DNA from: Segetibacter koreensis DSM 18137 | GTDB taxonomy: Bacteria > Bacteroidota > Bacteroidia > Chitinophagales > Chitinophagaceae | Length of the DNA stretch: 64,000 nucleotides | NCBI RefSeq assembly: GCF_000374045.1 | Contig: NZ_KB893337.1 | Coordinates: forward strand, 62,172-126,171 | Direction of reading: 5' to 3' | Shown here: positions 17,530-26,384 of the stretch, piece by piece | Position numbering within the stretch: the stretch's first letter is position 1 | Layout of the letters: each line of letters opens with the position of its first letter | Made by a program: the position numbers and the translations under genes | The notes under the pieces: generated by a model | The model's input: only the letters and a program-made list of their open reading frames with translations | The model's database searches: none | Told to the model about the DNA's origin: nothing

Positions 17530-18354
17530 TTATCCGGTAATAAACAATTTAGCTATAGTTAATACATCTCCGTATGCCAGAGGCTCGTCAAAAGCTTCTG
17601 TTGCTGCACTTTGTGATATCGTCACTCCGTTGGCAACAATTCCTGTTATTTTAACTGTTGCCTGTGTATCTAATTCTTCTCCGTTGTAAATAGGTTGTGC
17701 TGCAGCCGGCAAACCTCCCGGATCTTTTCCTGTAATCCAGGGTTTTTGGTTAGCACCTCTTGCCCGGCGCATCTGCCGCAAATGAGATGCATGGCGAGCC
17801 TCTACCGAATGTATATTAAGAGCCGCGCCCAGTACTGTTTTGTTACCTACGAGGTTTGGAGCCTGGCCTTTATAAGCACGAACACCGGTATCTTCAAAGG
17901 CTTGAGCCAGGGCGAGAAACACATCATAATTGGAGAACGGATTGAAGCTGCCTTTAGCTGTGAAATCAAAGGTTGGTTTGGCAACTGCAATTGTTCCAAG
18001 AACTGATTTAAGGAATGCAACGTGATGATTTTCATCATCGCGTATCTGCGTCAGAGCAGCAACATCTGGTGTTCCTGCCGGTATTAAACCTGGTGTTGCT
18101 ACACCCATTGTGTAAAATTCAGCTTCAAGATATTCTAATGTCAAAGCAAAATTTAATATAGCATTTACGTCGGTGGGCTGTGTCTGACCATAAGCTTTTT
18201 GAAATAAACTGCCCAATGCAAGCGGTAATGCCGACATTGCTACCTTTGTTCCAAATCCTGCCATATTTTTTATTGCTGCACGGCGTGGATTTATCCTTTC
18301 ATTAAATTCAGGATCGGCTTTTTCTATCTGTTCGAATATATTAAGTAAATTCAT
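17530..18354 (-). CDS. Exported ferritin-like domain protein (second of a pair)
   Basis: A 274-residue protein with a long-n-region signal carrying an Arg-Arg pair (NPRRAAIKNMAGFGTKVAMS) and a hydrophobic stretch ending at AYGQ, which suggests Tat export. The mature part is a four-helix ferritin-like domain. Helix 1 has LTLEYLEAEFYTMGV, helix 2 RDDENHHVAFLKSVLG, helix 3 AQAFEDTGVRAYKG and helix 4 HSVEARHASHLRQMRRARG, giving the Glu/ExxH ligands of a di-metal site. The C-terminal 60 residues are an added strand-rich tail. It lies 11 bases after a related gene, so the two form an operon. Related proteins include the desiccation/Rds1 group; the actual role is unknown. Confidence 0.85.
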   Translation of the reverse strand: MNLLNIFEQIEKADPEFNERINPRRAAIKNMAGFGTKVAMSALPLALGSLFQKAYGQTQPTDVNAILNFALTLEYLEAEFYTMGVATPGLIPAGTPDVAALTQIRDDENHHVAFLKSVLGTIAVAKPTFDFTAKGSFNPFSNYDVFLALAQAFEDTGVRAYKGQAPNLVGNKTVLGAALNIHSVEARHASHLRQMRRARGANQKPWITGKDPGGLPAAAQPIYNGEELDTQATVKITGIVANGVTISQSAATEAFDEPLAYGDVLTIAKLFITG

Positions 18355-18365
18355 TGTTGTATTAA

Positions 18366-19076
18366 TTAAGAAGGTAAATTACTTGCGTTAATTTTTGTTT
18401 TGATATACTTGCCTGCGACACTTAGCACCATTGAGGGCGACTTGGAAATCTCCATTCCATTCATATCTATGACATCACTGCCTACAAAAGAACCAGGATT
18501 TATAAGATCTCTGATAAAAGCAGCATGACGTGCCTCAACTGAAACAATTTTACCCGCCAGTGTTAAATAATCTTTAGATGTAATTAAAGGACCTGCACCA
18601 TTGTAAGCAGAAACACCTAAATCCTCAAAAGCTTTTGCAGTACCTAATACACTCTCACGCTTTGTAAAATCAATACTGCTAAAATCAACTTCAAGAGAAG
18701 TAATAGCACTTGAGGATAAAGCTGCTTTAAAAAATTCACGATGAGCTATCTCATGATCACGGATGTCCGTAAGAAGAGCTTTCTCATCAGCCGTGATGTT
18801 TGCATAAGGTGTAGCAATTACCTGTATATAAAAAGCCGCTTCTAATTGCTCCAGCGCGTATGCATAGTTTAAAATACCTACATCGCCACTTCCTAAATCT
18901 ACGCCTTCACTCAATATGCTGTTATCGTCTTTTTTACAACCTGCCGCCACTAATACTATTCCCGAGGCAGCAGTTGCATAGTTAAGAAATTTCCTACGCG
19001 ATAGACTCAATACTCCTTTTTCCTGCTCAACAAGTATTTTGTTTTCTGTTGAGGCTGCGTTTTTTGTCATAGCCAA
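18366..19076 (-). CDS. Exported ferritin-like domain lipoprotein (first of a pair)
   Basis: A 236-residue protein with a twin-arginine signal (SRRKFLNYATAASGIVLVAA) followed directly by a lipobox cysteine (AAGCKK), so it is probably a Tat-exported lipoprotein. The ferritin-like domain has the same four-helix ligand pattern as its neighbour: YALEQLEAAFYIQV, RDHEIAHREFFKAAL, AKAFEDLGVSAYNGAG and VSVEARHAAFIRDL. It is the first gene of the pair, and duplication of an ancestral gene is the likely origin. Folded-state export through Tat fits a metal-loaded domain. Substrate and metal are unknown. The upstream 210 bases are A+T-rich with no clear operator. Confidence 0.85.
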   Translation of the reverse strand: MAMTKNAASTENKILVEQEKGVLSLSRRKFLNYATAASGIVLVAAGCKKDDNSILSEGVDLGSGDVGILNYAYALEQLEAAFYIQVIATPYANITADEKALLTDIRDHEIAHREFFKAALSSSAITSLEVDFSSIDFTKRESVLGTAKAFEDLGVSAYNGAGPLITSKDYLTLAGKIVSVEARHAAFIRDLINPGSFVGSDVIDMNGMEISKSPSMVLSVAGKYIKTKINASNLPS

Positions 19077-19287
19077 TTTTTTAGATAATTAAAAATATTT
19101 CGGAAGGCCTTCCATTGTATTGCTGATAGTTACGAGATTAAACTGCGGGCAGTTTTCATACAACTGATTTTTCTAAAAGTTTTATTCTTATCCGCATTCA
19201 TTTTTCTACTTATTTTTTATTTCAAAAAAAGAGATATGGCACATTATTTTTATTTAATTAATTTATTATTAATCAATACTTATTATC

Positions 19288-19527
19288 ATGGCAAAATATT
19301 CTAAAGGTGCAGGAGAAAAAGTAGAAGAAGTAATGCACGAAATGAAAGAAGGAAAGCTTAAAACCGGCAGCGGAAAAAAGGTCACAAACCCGAAGCAGGC
19401 AATAGCGATCGGCCTCTCTGAAGCAAGAGAAGAAGGTGAAAAAGTTCCCAAAAAATCAGGTGCAAAAAAAGCGGAGTCAAACAAAAAAGCTTCCAAAAAG
19501 GTAGCGGCAAAAAAGGCAGAAAAATAA
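19288..19527 (+). CDS. Small basic DUF6496 protein
   Basis: A 79-residue, very lysine-rich protein. The N-terminal 50 residues (AKYSKGAGEKVEEVMHEMKE through TNPKQAIAIGLSEAREEG) match the DUF6496 pattern. The last 25 residues are an Ala/Lys repeat tail (KKASKKVAAKKAEK) like those of histone H1-like proteins. DNA or RNA binding is plausible from composition, but I know of no demonstrated role. The ATG at 19288 gives the usual MAKY/MPKY start. It lies 83 bases before the phosphoesterase gene on the same strand. Confidence 0.85.
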   Translation: MAKYSKGAGEKVEEVMHEMKEGKLKTGSGKKVTNPKQAIAIGLSEAREEGEKVPKKSGAKKAESNKKASKKVAAKKAEK

Positions 19528-19610
19528 TTTATTTGAAAAGATAAATTTGTTTGTCATTCATAAAACTTCAACAAAATGTAGTTGCACTACACAGGTTTAT
19601 TTTTACTCTT

Positions 19611-20150
19611 ATGAAATATTTTATAGGAATTGTTCCTCCTGAAGATATTTATACAACTGTGGTTAGTATTCAAAAAAAATTTGGAGATAATCGGCTTGAA
19701 CCACACATAACACTTCGAGCGCCGGTAACAGTTATAGAAGAAACAAAATGGATCGAAGCAATTGAGCATATTTGCGCGAATTTTTCTCCTTTTGAAATTA
19801 AACTACCTACAACAGGCAATTTTGGGAAACGTGTATTATTTATAGATGTTTCATCAAACGGGCTAAAAGAATTATACAATGCGCTTATGCCGGCTATAGA
19901 ACTTTTTGAACAACCTGAAATAAATAAAAAGGAAAATACAAATTATCATCCTCATTTGACTCTTGGCCGTTCGTGGTGCGGATTTTCAAAACAGGATTTT
20001 ATACAGATGAAAGAGTTGGCGAATGAATTTTTATCGCAGAAAAAAATTTCTTTTATCGCACATTCTGTAAGAGTCTATCATAAGCCTTCTGCTTCCGGAA
20101 GATATGAAGCAAAAAAGGATATAGCGTTATCTGGAACTGCTGTAATTTAA
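19611..20150 (+). CDS. 2'-5' RNA ligase family protein (2H phosphoesterase)
   Basis: A cytoplasmic protein of 179 residues with the two His-x-Thr motifs of the 2H phosphoesterase fold: PHITLRAP near residues 31-38 and PHLTLGRSW near 118-126. These enzymes open or form 2'-5' or cyclic phosphodiester bonds in RNA or nucleotides. I chose the ATG at 19611 (MKYFIGIVPPEDIYTTV) because the fold begins there; an upstream in-frame non-ATG start at 19551 would add 20 unlikely residues. It converges with the AI-2E family gene, 39 bases away. Confidence 0.85.
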   Translation: MKYFIGIVPPEDIYTTVVSIQKKFGDNRLEPHITLRAPVTVIEETKWIEAIEHICANFSPFEIKLPTTGNFGKRVLFIDVSSNGLKELYNALMPAIELFEQPEINKKENTNYHPHLTLGRSWCGFSKQDFIQMKELANEFLSQKKISFIAHSVRVYHKPSASGRYEAKKDIALSGTAVI

Positions 20151-20189
20151 TTATTGTGATTCGCACAGAAAAACCTCAAAATCTTTTCA

Positions 20190-21302
20190 TCATTGTTCTA
20201 CCATTTCTTCTGCTACTGATTTATTTTTTTTCCTGCGAATCCATATTTGGCCTTTATGTCGCGTGGGCACTTCATCCCCTAATAGTTTCCCCCAGGGTTT
20301 AAGGTCATCAATTCTATCAAAAATAATTTTCAAAATAGCAACAGCCGGTATAGAAAGGAACATTCCCGGCACCCCCCATAAAGCTCCACCCAGTAGGACT
20401 ACTAATATAGAAAACAAGGCATTGATCTTTACTTTAGATGACACAATGCGCGGAACCAAAATATTGTTATCAATAAATTGAATGATGGCATAAGCTATAA
20501 TCACTCCTAATTGCGTAGAATAACCATCTTTGGTTATTGTTGCCATTAATACCGGTAAAGCAATAGCTATAATTCCTCCTAAGTATGGAATCATATTGAG
20601 AATGGCACCTATGACACCCAGAAGTATCGCGTAATCAACACCCAAAATCAATAGCGCGATTGAATTTAAAACAGCCACAACAACAGCCTCAAGCAACAAA
20701 CCCACCATGTAGCTTTGTATAGCAGTTTTAGTTTGACTAAGAATGTCTCCTACCTGCTTTGTGTTTTCTTCTGAAAAAACTTCATACAGAAAATTTAGAA
20801 TCAAGGTCTTGTAAAACAGCATAAGAAAAACATAAACTGGCAATAAAAAAATGACTCCCAGCGTACCTAATGCTGTTCCTACTGTTTGACCCAGAATTGC
20901 TTTGCTGCTATTCATAGCTTCATTAATAAATCCTACCTGCTTACTTATAGTTAATCCAAATTTTATTTGTAGCCATTGTTGCAACTCATGAAGCAGTGAA
21001 GAAAATTTACTTTTAATGAGCGGTAAATTATCACCAAACCCGACAATTTGAGAGGAAAGAAAATACAAAATACCGCAAACAACTACCAGGGCAATAAGCA
21101 TAGAAATGATGATAGAAAGAACATGCGATATGCCGGATTTCCTAAAACGCGTAACCAGTGGATTGAGCAAGATGGCAATAATAACGGAAAATGAGACAGG
21201 TACAAGTATATCCCTCAAATTGATTAATGAATATGTAACCAATATGATTCCGAAAAGAATGACTGTGCTTTTTATGTAAAATGGGTATTGTTTTACCTGC
21301 AT
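20190..21302 (-). CDS. AI-2E family transporter (PF01594-type membrane protein)
   Basis: A 370-residue inner-membrane protein with about seven membrane segments. A pair of N-terminal helices (STVILFGIILVTYSLINL and VPVSFSVIIAILLNPLV) is followed by a long amphipathic soluble region (about 85-140). The conserved C-terminal block is PYLGGIIAIALPVLMA, then QFIDNNILVPRIVSSKVKIN and GGALWGVPGMFLSIPAVAILK. Family members include quorum-signal exporters and Na+/H+ antiporters, so the substrate is open. It is a single gene with an ATG start at 21302. Confidence 0.88.
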   Translation of the reverse strand: MQVKQYPFYIKSTVILFGIILVTYSLINLRDILVPVSFSVIIAILLNPLVTRFRKSGISHVLSIIISMLIALVVVCGILYFLSSQIVGFGDNLPLIKSKFSSLLHELQQWLQIKFGLTISKQVGFINEAMNSSKAILGQTVGTALGTLGVIFLLPVYVFLMLFYKTLILNFLYEVFSEENTKQVGDILSQTKTAIQSYMVGLLLEAVVVAVLNSIALLILGVDYAILLGVIGAILNMIPYLGGIIAIALPVLMATITKDGYSTQLGVIIAYAIIQFIDNNILVPRIVSSKVKINALFSILVVLLGGALWGVPGMFLSIPAVAILKIIFDRIDDLKPWGKLLGDEVPTRHKGQIWIRRKKNKSVAEEMVEQ

Positions 21303-21440
21303 AATTATGAAATTATAACTTTTCTCATATAGGTACTTAAATTATGCCATCAACATTTTCATAAATTTAAAAAGGAAAGTTTCGCTAATGTTAGCTTTGA
21401 AAATATCAGTTAAAACAACACGATTAAATATTTCAATTCA

Positions 21441-22982
21441 CTATCCTGCCCATCCTTCTCTGTCTAAACTTCTGTATTGAATAGCTTCTGCCAGGTGTTC
21501 CACTTTAATTTCTGCATTTCCGGCAAGATCCGCTATCGTTCGGGAAACTTTAAGAATGCGGTCATACGCACGTGCGGATAAATTTAAACGTTCCATTGCT
21601 TTCTTAAGCAAGCCTTCACCTGCCTGGTTAATCACACATATTTCGCGCAGTTGCTTGCTGCTCATTTGGGCGTTTGCATAAGTTCCCGGTGTGTCTTTGT
21701 ACCGAAGTGTTTGTATCTCTCTTGCCTTAATAACTCTTTCACGTATTGCGGATGAAGGTTCACCTTTGGCTATATTGCTTAATTCTGTAAATGATACCGG
21801 CGTTACCTCCACATGCAAATCAATGCGATCGAGCAAGGGACCTGAAATTTTATTTAAATATTTTTGAACAGTTCCGGGAGGACATGTACATTCTTTTTCG
21901 GGATGATTGTAATAACCACAAGGACAAGGATTCATACTTGCTATCAACATAAAATTTGCGGGAAAGTCTAAAGCAATTTTTGCACGAGAAATAGTAACAC
22001 GTCTTTCTTCCATTGGCTGACGCATTACCTCAAGTACCGTTCTTTTAAACTCTGGTAATTCATCTAAAAACAATACACCGTTATGAGCCAGAGAAATTTC
22101 TCCGGGCTGGGGCACACCTCCCCCACCTACCAAAGCAACATCTGAGATAGTATGGTGCGGACTTCTGAAAGGTCGTTTATTAATTAATGATGCATTCTCC
22201 GGTAACTTTCCTGCTACGCTATGAATTTTTGTTGTCTCCAAAGCTTCCTGCAGGCTCAATGGAGGCAATACTGTAGGAAGTCTTTTTGCCAACATGGTTT
22301 TACCAGCTCCCGGAGGACCAATCAAAATTGCATTATGGCCTCCTGCTGCTGCAATCTCCAATGCTCGTTTTATATTTTCCTGGCCTTTTACGTCAGTAAA
22401 GTCAAGCTCGAACTGGTATTGCGAGTTAAAGAATTCTTCTCTTGTATTTACGTCTACGGATTTTAAAGAATTTTCATCAGCAAAAAAATCAATCACTTCC
22501 TGCAAATGAGTTACGCCATACACTGCCAGGTTATTTACCATACCTGCTTCCCGCGCATTTGCCTTTGGCACAATTAATCCTTTAAAACCTTCTTTACGGG
22601 CTTGTATTGCTATTGGCAGCGCACCTTTAATAGGTTGAATAGCGCCATCAAGACTAAGCTCGCCCATAATAACATAATCTTTCAGCGCATCTGCATTTTC
22701 GATTTGTTCGCTTGCGCCAAGTATTCCTATCGCGATAGGAAGGTCAAATGCAGAACCACTCTTTTTAATATCAGCGGGAGCCATATTTACCACAATCTTA
22801 ATACGTGGCATTCTAAAGCCATTGCTTTTAATCGCACTATCGATTCGTTGCTGACTTTCTTTTATTGCACCGTCTGGTAAACCCACTAAAAAATAACCCT
22901 GTCCTTCACATACATTTACTTCAATCGTTATATTAATAGCCTCCACACCATATACAGCACTGCCAAACGTTTTTACCAGCAT
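21441..22982 (-). CDS. YifB/ComM-family Mg-chelatase-like AAA+ ATPase
   Basis: A 513-residue cytoplasmic AAA+ protein. Residues 1-165 form a Lon-protease-like (ChlI) domain starting MLVKTFGSAVYGVEAI. The AAA+ core has Walker A GPPGAGKTMLAKRLP (near 217), Walker B GVLFLDELPEF (near 300), and the family's Cys cluster MNPCPCGYYNHPEKECTCPP near 350-370. A C-terminal Mg-chelatase domain follows (ARAYDRILKVSRTIADLAG). ComM in other bacteria is a helicase that extends heteroduplex during natural transformation; I infer a similar role without direct evidence here. Length and start are typical. It is a single gene. Confidence 0.92.
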   Translation of the reverse strand: MLVKTFGSAVYGVEAINITIEVNVCEGQGYFLVGLPDGAIKESQQRIDSAIKSNGFRMPRIKIVVNMAPADIKKSGSAFDLPIAIGILGASEQIENADALKDYVIMGELSLDGAIQPIKGALPIAIQARKEGFKGLIVPKANAREAGMVNNLAVYGVTHLQEVIDFFADENSLKSVDVNTREEFFNSQYQFELDFTDVKGQENIKRALEIAAAGGHNAILIGPPGAGKTMLAKRLPTVLPPLSLQEALETTKIHSVAGKLPENASLINKRPFRSPHHTISDVALVGGGGVPQPGEISLAHNGVLFLDELPEFKRTVLEVMRQPMEERRVTISRAKIALDFPANFMLIASMNPCPCGYYNHPEKECTCPPGTVQKYLNKISGPLLDRIDLHVEVTPVSFTELSNIAKGEPSSAIRERVIKAREIQTLRYKDTPGTYANAQMSSKQLREICVINQAGEGLLKKAMERLNLSARAYDRILKVSRTIADLAGNAEIKVEHLAEAIQYRSLDREGWAG

Positions 22983-23266
22983 TAAATTGAAAATTTAAAA
23001 GCAAAAAAAAGAAAATTGAAAGTAATGAAAAGAGTGGAAAGAATATTAAAATTTGAATTTAGAATAATTGTTCATCAGCACCCCTGTCATGAAACCAATT
23101 TCCGAAAATAAATATTATAAAAGATTTAAAAAAAATTATAATATTATTTAGTTTTATAACTCAGCTTATGTCTAAGTAAGTAGCTTGATGTAGACCTATC
23201 CAAACCACTAACACATAGAAGTAAAAGCTTGCTTCCAGGAATAATTTTCCTTTTAAATATTTTAAT

Positions 23267-23692
23267 ATGAAAAATCAATTTCATATAATACCTGCCGCAG
23301 GTAACGGAAAGAAAAATTGTACCATTAAAAGTGGAAAATCAGAAAGGATAACTGAGTTTTCATATAGTAAAAGAAACATTTCTATAACGAAGACCAATAA
23401 TCCGAAAACGAATGGGTTTAACTTAACTATAAAAGAAATAGCTATTCTTGATTCATTAGCAAAAGGTAACAGTTACAAAATGATTGCCAATGATTGCAAC
23501 ATAGCTATTAATACTGTGCGAGAACACATTCGAAATATTTATCACAAACTGAACGTACATTCCTGCATTCAGGCAGTATTATTGGCATTAAAAGAAAAAC
23601 TACTCTCTACTCTTTTTTGTATCAACGTTTTCTCGCATGATAATGCGATTGACATGCTCTCTTCTGCACAATATCTTTACTTTAATTTTTAA
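23267..23692 (+). CDS. Orphan LuxR-type helix-turn-helix regulator
   Basis: A 141-residue protein whose middle part is a LuxR/FixJ DNA-binding domain. It reads LTIKEIAILDSLAKGNSYKM, then IANDCNIAINTVREHIRNIY, then HKLNVHSCIQAVLLALKEKL (residues about 50-113). There is no receiver domain; the N-terminal 48 residues are a basic low-complexity stretch. The C-terminus is hydrophobic and aromatic. It ends 70 bases before the tail-fibre-domain gene on the same strand and may control it. The input signal is unknown, since partner kinases are not nearby. Confidence 0.8.
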   Translation: MKNQFHIIPAAGNGKKNCTIKSGKSERITEFSYSKRNISITKTNNPKTNGFNLTIKEIAILDSLAKGNSYKMIANDCNIAINTVREHIRNIYHKLNVHSCIQAVLLALKEKLLSTLFCINVFSHDNAIDMLSSAQYLYFNF

Positions 23693-23762
23693 ACTTTTAC
23701 AATAGGTAGTCCCGGAAACCTACTAGAAAGCAGAAATCATTTCAATTTTTAAAAATTACGTT

Positions 23763-25106
23763 ATGAAAAAAAATACACTTTTTTCAGGGTCAATCATTTT
23801 GCTTATGATAGCCCCACTAATTGGCTTAACCCAAGCTAATAGACAACTTAGTAATCTAATAGCACCTACCCACATTAACCAGCACCTTTGGCCTGCAACT
23901 AAATGTACATATGACCTCGGTACTAATTCTATTAAATGGAGATATGGTTATTTTTGCCGTGGCATAGGAATAAGTCCTAATAATGTTGGGCCAAATTATC
24001 CTTTGGATATTATTAACCGGGATTATGGCAGAGGCATAAGTGTTTACAATAATTTTAGCGGCAATTCTCATCGCATCGGAGTTTATACGTATTCTGTTAA
24101 TAACCCGGGATATGGCTATGGCATTCTGTCTTACGGGGGATATATTGGAACATATTCTCTAAATCTTGGCGGTTCGTACACTGGACGTGGTTACGGTGTT
24201 TATGCCACTGCTTCGGGAACAGCAGGTACTCGTTATGGTGTTTATGGCCAGGCAACAGGGTCGGGCGGTAATCGTTATGGAATTTACGGTTATGCTTGTG
24301 CAGGCCCCTCAAACAACGCGTATGGGGTTTATGGCCAGGCTGCCTGTGGTTCATTTAGGGCTGCTGGCTACTTTGCGGGAAATGTATGGGCAAACAATTA
24401 CTTTCGTTTTTCGGATAGAAAATTGAAAAAAGGCATAACTCCTTTAAAGAATTCTTTACAACAATTAATGAAGCTAAAACCTTCATCTTATCAATTCAAC
24501 ACGACAGGTATTGAAAAAATGGGATTATCTTCTGGTAATCAAATGGGTTTAATTGCGGATGAAGTAAGACAGGTATTTCCTGAGTTAGTACAAGAAGCAG
24601 TAAAACCTGCAGAATATAGTGAAAACGAGACTTTAATAAGTTCTGAAGAAAAATTTGAGGGGGTGAATTACGAAGGATTAATCCCGGTTTTAATTGCTTC
24701 AGTACAGGAGCAACAAAAAACAATCGCCGATTTAAAATCTCAAAATGAAGAACTTAAAGTTCGTCTGACAAAATTAGAACAGAGTATAACGCTTAATGAT
24801 GATAAAGTACCTGGAAAAACAGTTACTTCTGTTTCATTAAACTCTGTGATGTTAGAACAGAATAATCCTAATCCCTTCAATGAGAATACAGTTATTAATT
24901 ATTATTTACCACAACAATCTGCTAATGCTGTTTTGAACATCACCGATCTCAGTGGCAGGATCATTAAAAGTATACCAATAACTCAAAAAGGTAAGGGTCA
25001 AATAATATTAAAAGCAGGGCAATTACAAGCGGGAACTTATCAATATTCCTTAAGTATGGGCGGGAAGTTGCTAGTAACAAAACAAATGATGTTGACACAC
25101 AAATAA
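23763..25106 (+). CDS. Type IX-secreted tail-fibre (peptidase S74) domain protein
   Basis: A 447-residue exported protein with an N-terminal signal (SGSIILLMIAPLIGLTQA). Residues 115-210 hold Gly/Tyr-rich repeats of the form RYGVYGQATGSGGN. The block FSDRKLKKGITPLKNSLQQL near 215-235 begins an intramolecular-chaperone (S74) domain like those at the end of phage tail spikes. A coiled coil follows (QEQQKTIADLKSQNEELKVR). The last 75 residues form a type A T9SS sorting domain (NPFNENTVINYYLPQQ ... GTYQYSLSMGGKLLVTKQM). The likely fate is secretion through the type IX system and display on the surface as a fibrous trimer. The adhesion role is an inference. Confidence 0.87.
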   Translation: MKKNTLFSGSIILLMIAPLIGLTQANRQLSNLIAPTHINQHLWPATKCTYDLGTNSIKWRYGYFCRGIGISPNNVGPNYPLDIINRDYGRGISVYNNFSGNSHRIGVYTYSVNNPGYGYGILSYGGYIGTYSLNLGGSYTGRGYGVYATASGTAGTRYGVYGQATGSGGNRYGIYGYACAGPSNNAYGVYGQAACGSFRAAGYFAGNVWANNYFRFSDRKLKKGITPLKNSLQQLMKLKPSSYQFNTTGIEKMGLSSGNQMGLIADEVRQVFPELVQEAVKPAEYSENETLISSEEKFEGVNYEGLIPVLIASVQEQQKTIADLKSQNEELKVRLTKLEQSITLNDDKVPGKTVTSVSLNSVMLEQNNPNPFNENTVINYYLPQQSANAVLNITDLSGRIIKSIPITQKGKGQIILKAGQLQAGTYQYSLSMGGKLLVTKQMMLTHK

Positions 25107-25151
25107 ATCTAATCGTTCTTTGGGAGTTTTCTACTGCAGACCTCTTTTACT

Positions 25152-25200
25152 ACCATAAAGATTTAGGGCATAATGACTGCTCTAAATCTTTATGGTTTAT
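25152..25200 (+). terminator. Terminator after the tail-fibre-domain gene
   Basis: ACCATAAAGATTTAG (25152-25166) pairs perfectly with CTAAATCTTTATGGT (25182-25196), followed by TTTA, 46 bases after the stop codon. Confidence 0.7.
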
Positions 25201-25391
25201 TTACGAATTAACCTAAGTGAAATGAACTCAAAAAAGTTGCAGTGCTTTTTTAAAAAAATTATTGGTTAAGAAAAAAAGTAAAGCTGCAAATCAAGCGACA
25301 TGCAGAGAAATTGGTTTGGTTTGTACAACTCCTGTTTTATGTTTAATTTTAAAAGAAAAAATTCAAAAGTCACTCCTATAAATAAAGTTGA

Positions 25392-25871
25392 ATGAAAAAA
25401 ATAAATGAAAAAACAATTGGTCAAATTATAAGTCTTGGTATCATTTCCGGTATGCGTTCAACTTTCGCTCTGGCTATTGCTGCTCATTATTTAAGCAAAC
25501 AACATAATTCTGCATTGTCGAACTCCAGGCTTCGTTTTATTCAATCACCTGTTACTGCAATCGTTACAAAATTACTCGGTGTTGCAGAAATTGCAGGAGA
25601 CAAACTTCCGAATACCCCTAATAGAATTGTTGCTCCTCAAGTAATTGCAAGGGCAGCCTCAGGTGCATTAGCCGGTGCTATAATTTCTGTTGCCAATAAA
25701 GACAGTGTTGCAAAAGGCATTTTAATTGGGAGAGCTACAGCCATAGCTGCTACCTATGGCACTTTTTACCTTCGTAAATATTTAGATAAATCTACTTTTA
25801 TTAAAGAACCCGTAACCGGAGCAATTGAAGATGCAATTGTTATAGGAAGTGGCATTCTGATTATGGGATAA
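25392..25871 (+). CDS. DUF4126-like membrane protein
   Basis: A 159-residue protein with three or four hydrophobic segments (IGQIISLGIISGMRSTFALAI at the N-terminus, AASGALAGAIISVA, AIAATYGTFYLRK, and AIVIGSGILIMG at the C-terminus). The SGMRSTFALA start, the EIAGDKLPNTPNR segment near residue 75 and the repeated Gly/Ala helices match the DUF4126 pattern. Function is not known. It stands alone, with an ATG start and 285 bases of A+T-rich sequence before it. I see no operon partner. Confidence 0.75.
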   Translation: MKKINEKTIGQIISLGIISGMRSTFALAIAAHYLSKQHNSALSNSRLRFIQSPVTAIVTKLLGVAEIAGDKLPNTPNRIVAPQVIARAASGALAGAIISVANKDSVAKGILIGRATAIAATYGTFYLRKYLDKSTFIKEPVTGAIEDAIVIGSGILIMG

Positions 25872-26054
25872 AAAATTGTCACTAATCTAATTATTCACCC
25901 GACACTTTATTTTTAAAAGCCCTCACTTCTTTTTAGGGGAACGAACCTTAAAGCGAAGAAAAGAACGATAACATTGGCGTTTGCATCCTTTATGGAAATC
26001 ATTTTTAGTTTTTTCTCAACCATCAACCCTAACCTGGCTTTAACTATATTTCTT

Positions 26055-26384
26055 TTATCGGCTTAGAAAATCAACTACTTTATCAGTTGCAATATTATCT
26101 GGTGTTATATTGAAACTATCTTTCTTATTTTCTATTTTGCTCCACTCTGTTACTTTTGAAAATAGTAAAGATGGATGGGCGTTATACATTACCAATTGTT
26201 TGTATGTAGCTAATGCGAGAACTGTTTTCAATCCTCCTACTATCATTATCCCCGGTACCTGCAGCTTCAACGTGTTTTGGGCAGTTGAGCAATCAAACTT
26301 ATCTGAAGAAAGACTCCGTGTACCAACGAGTATATTAAGAATTTTATTTTGATACCGGGTACTTTTTATCTCCTTTTGCATCAA
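26055..26384 (-). pseudogene. Open frame of 109 codons, possibly a decayed methyltransferase tail
   Basis: The frame begins at a TTG inside the end of the YncE/phosphoesterase gene, overlapping it by 41 bases in another frame. It has no plausible start of its own. The segment LQVPGIMIVGGLKTVLALA vaguely recalls the C-terminal strand of uroporphyrinogen-III methyltransferases (PAIIVIGEVV pattern), but nothing else in the frame supports a working enzyme. I treat it as a possible gene fragment or a chance frame. Confidence 0.2.
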
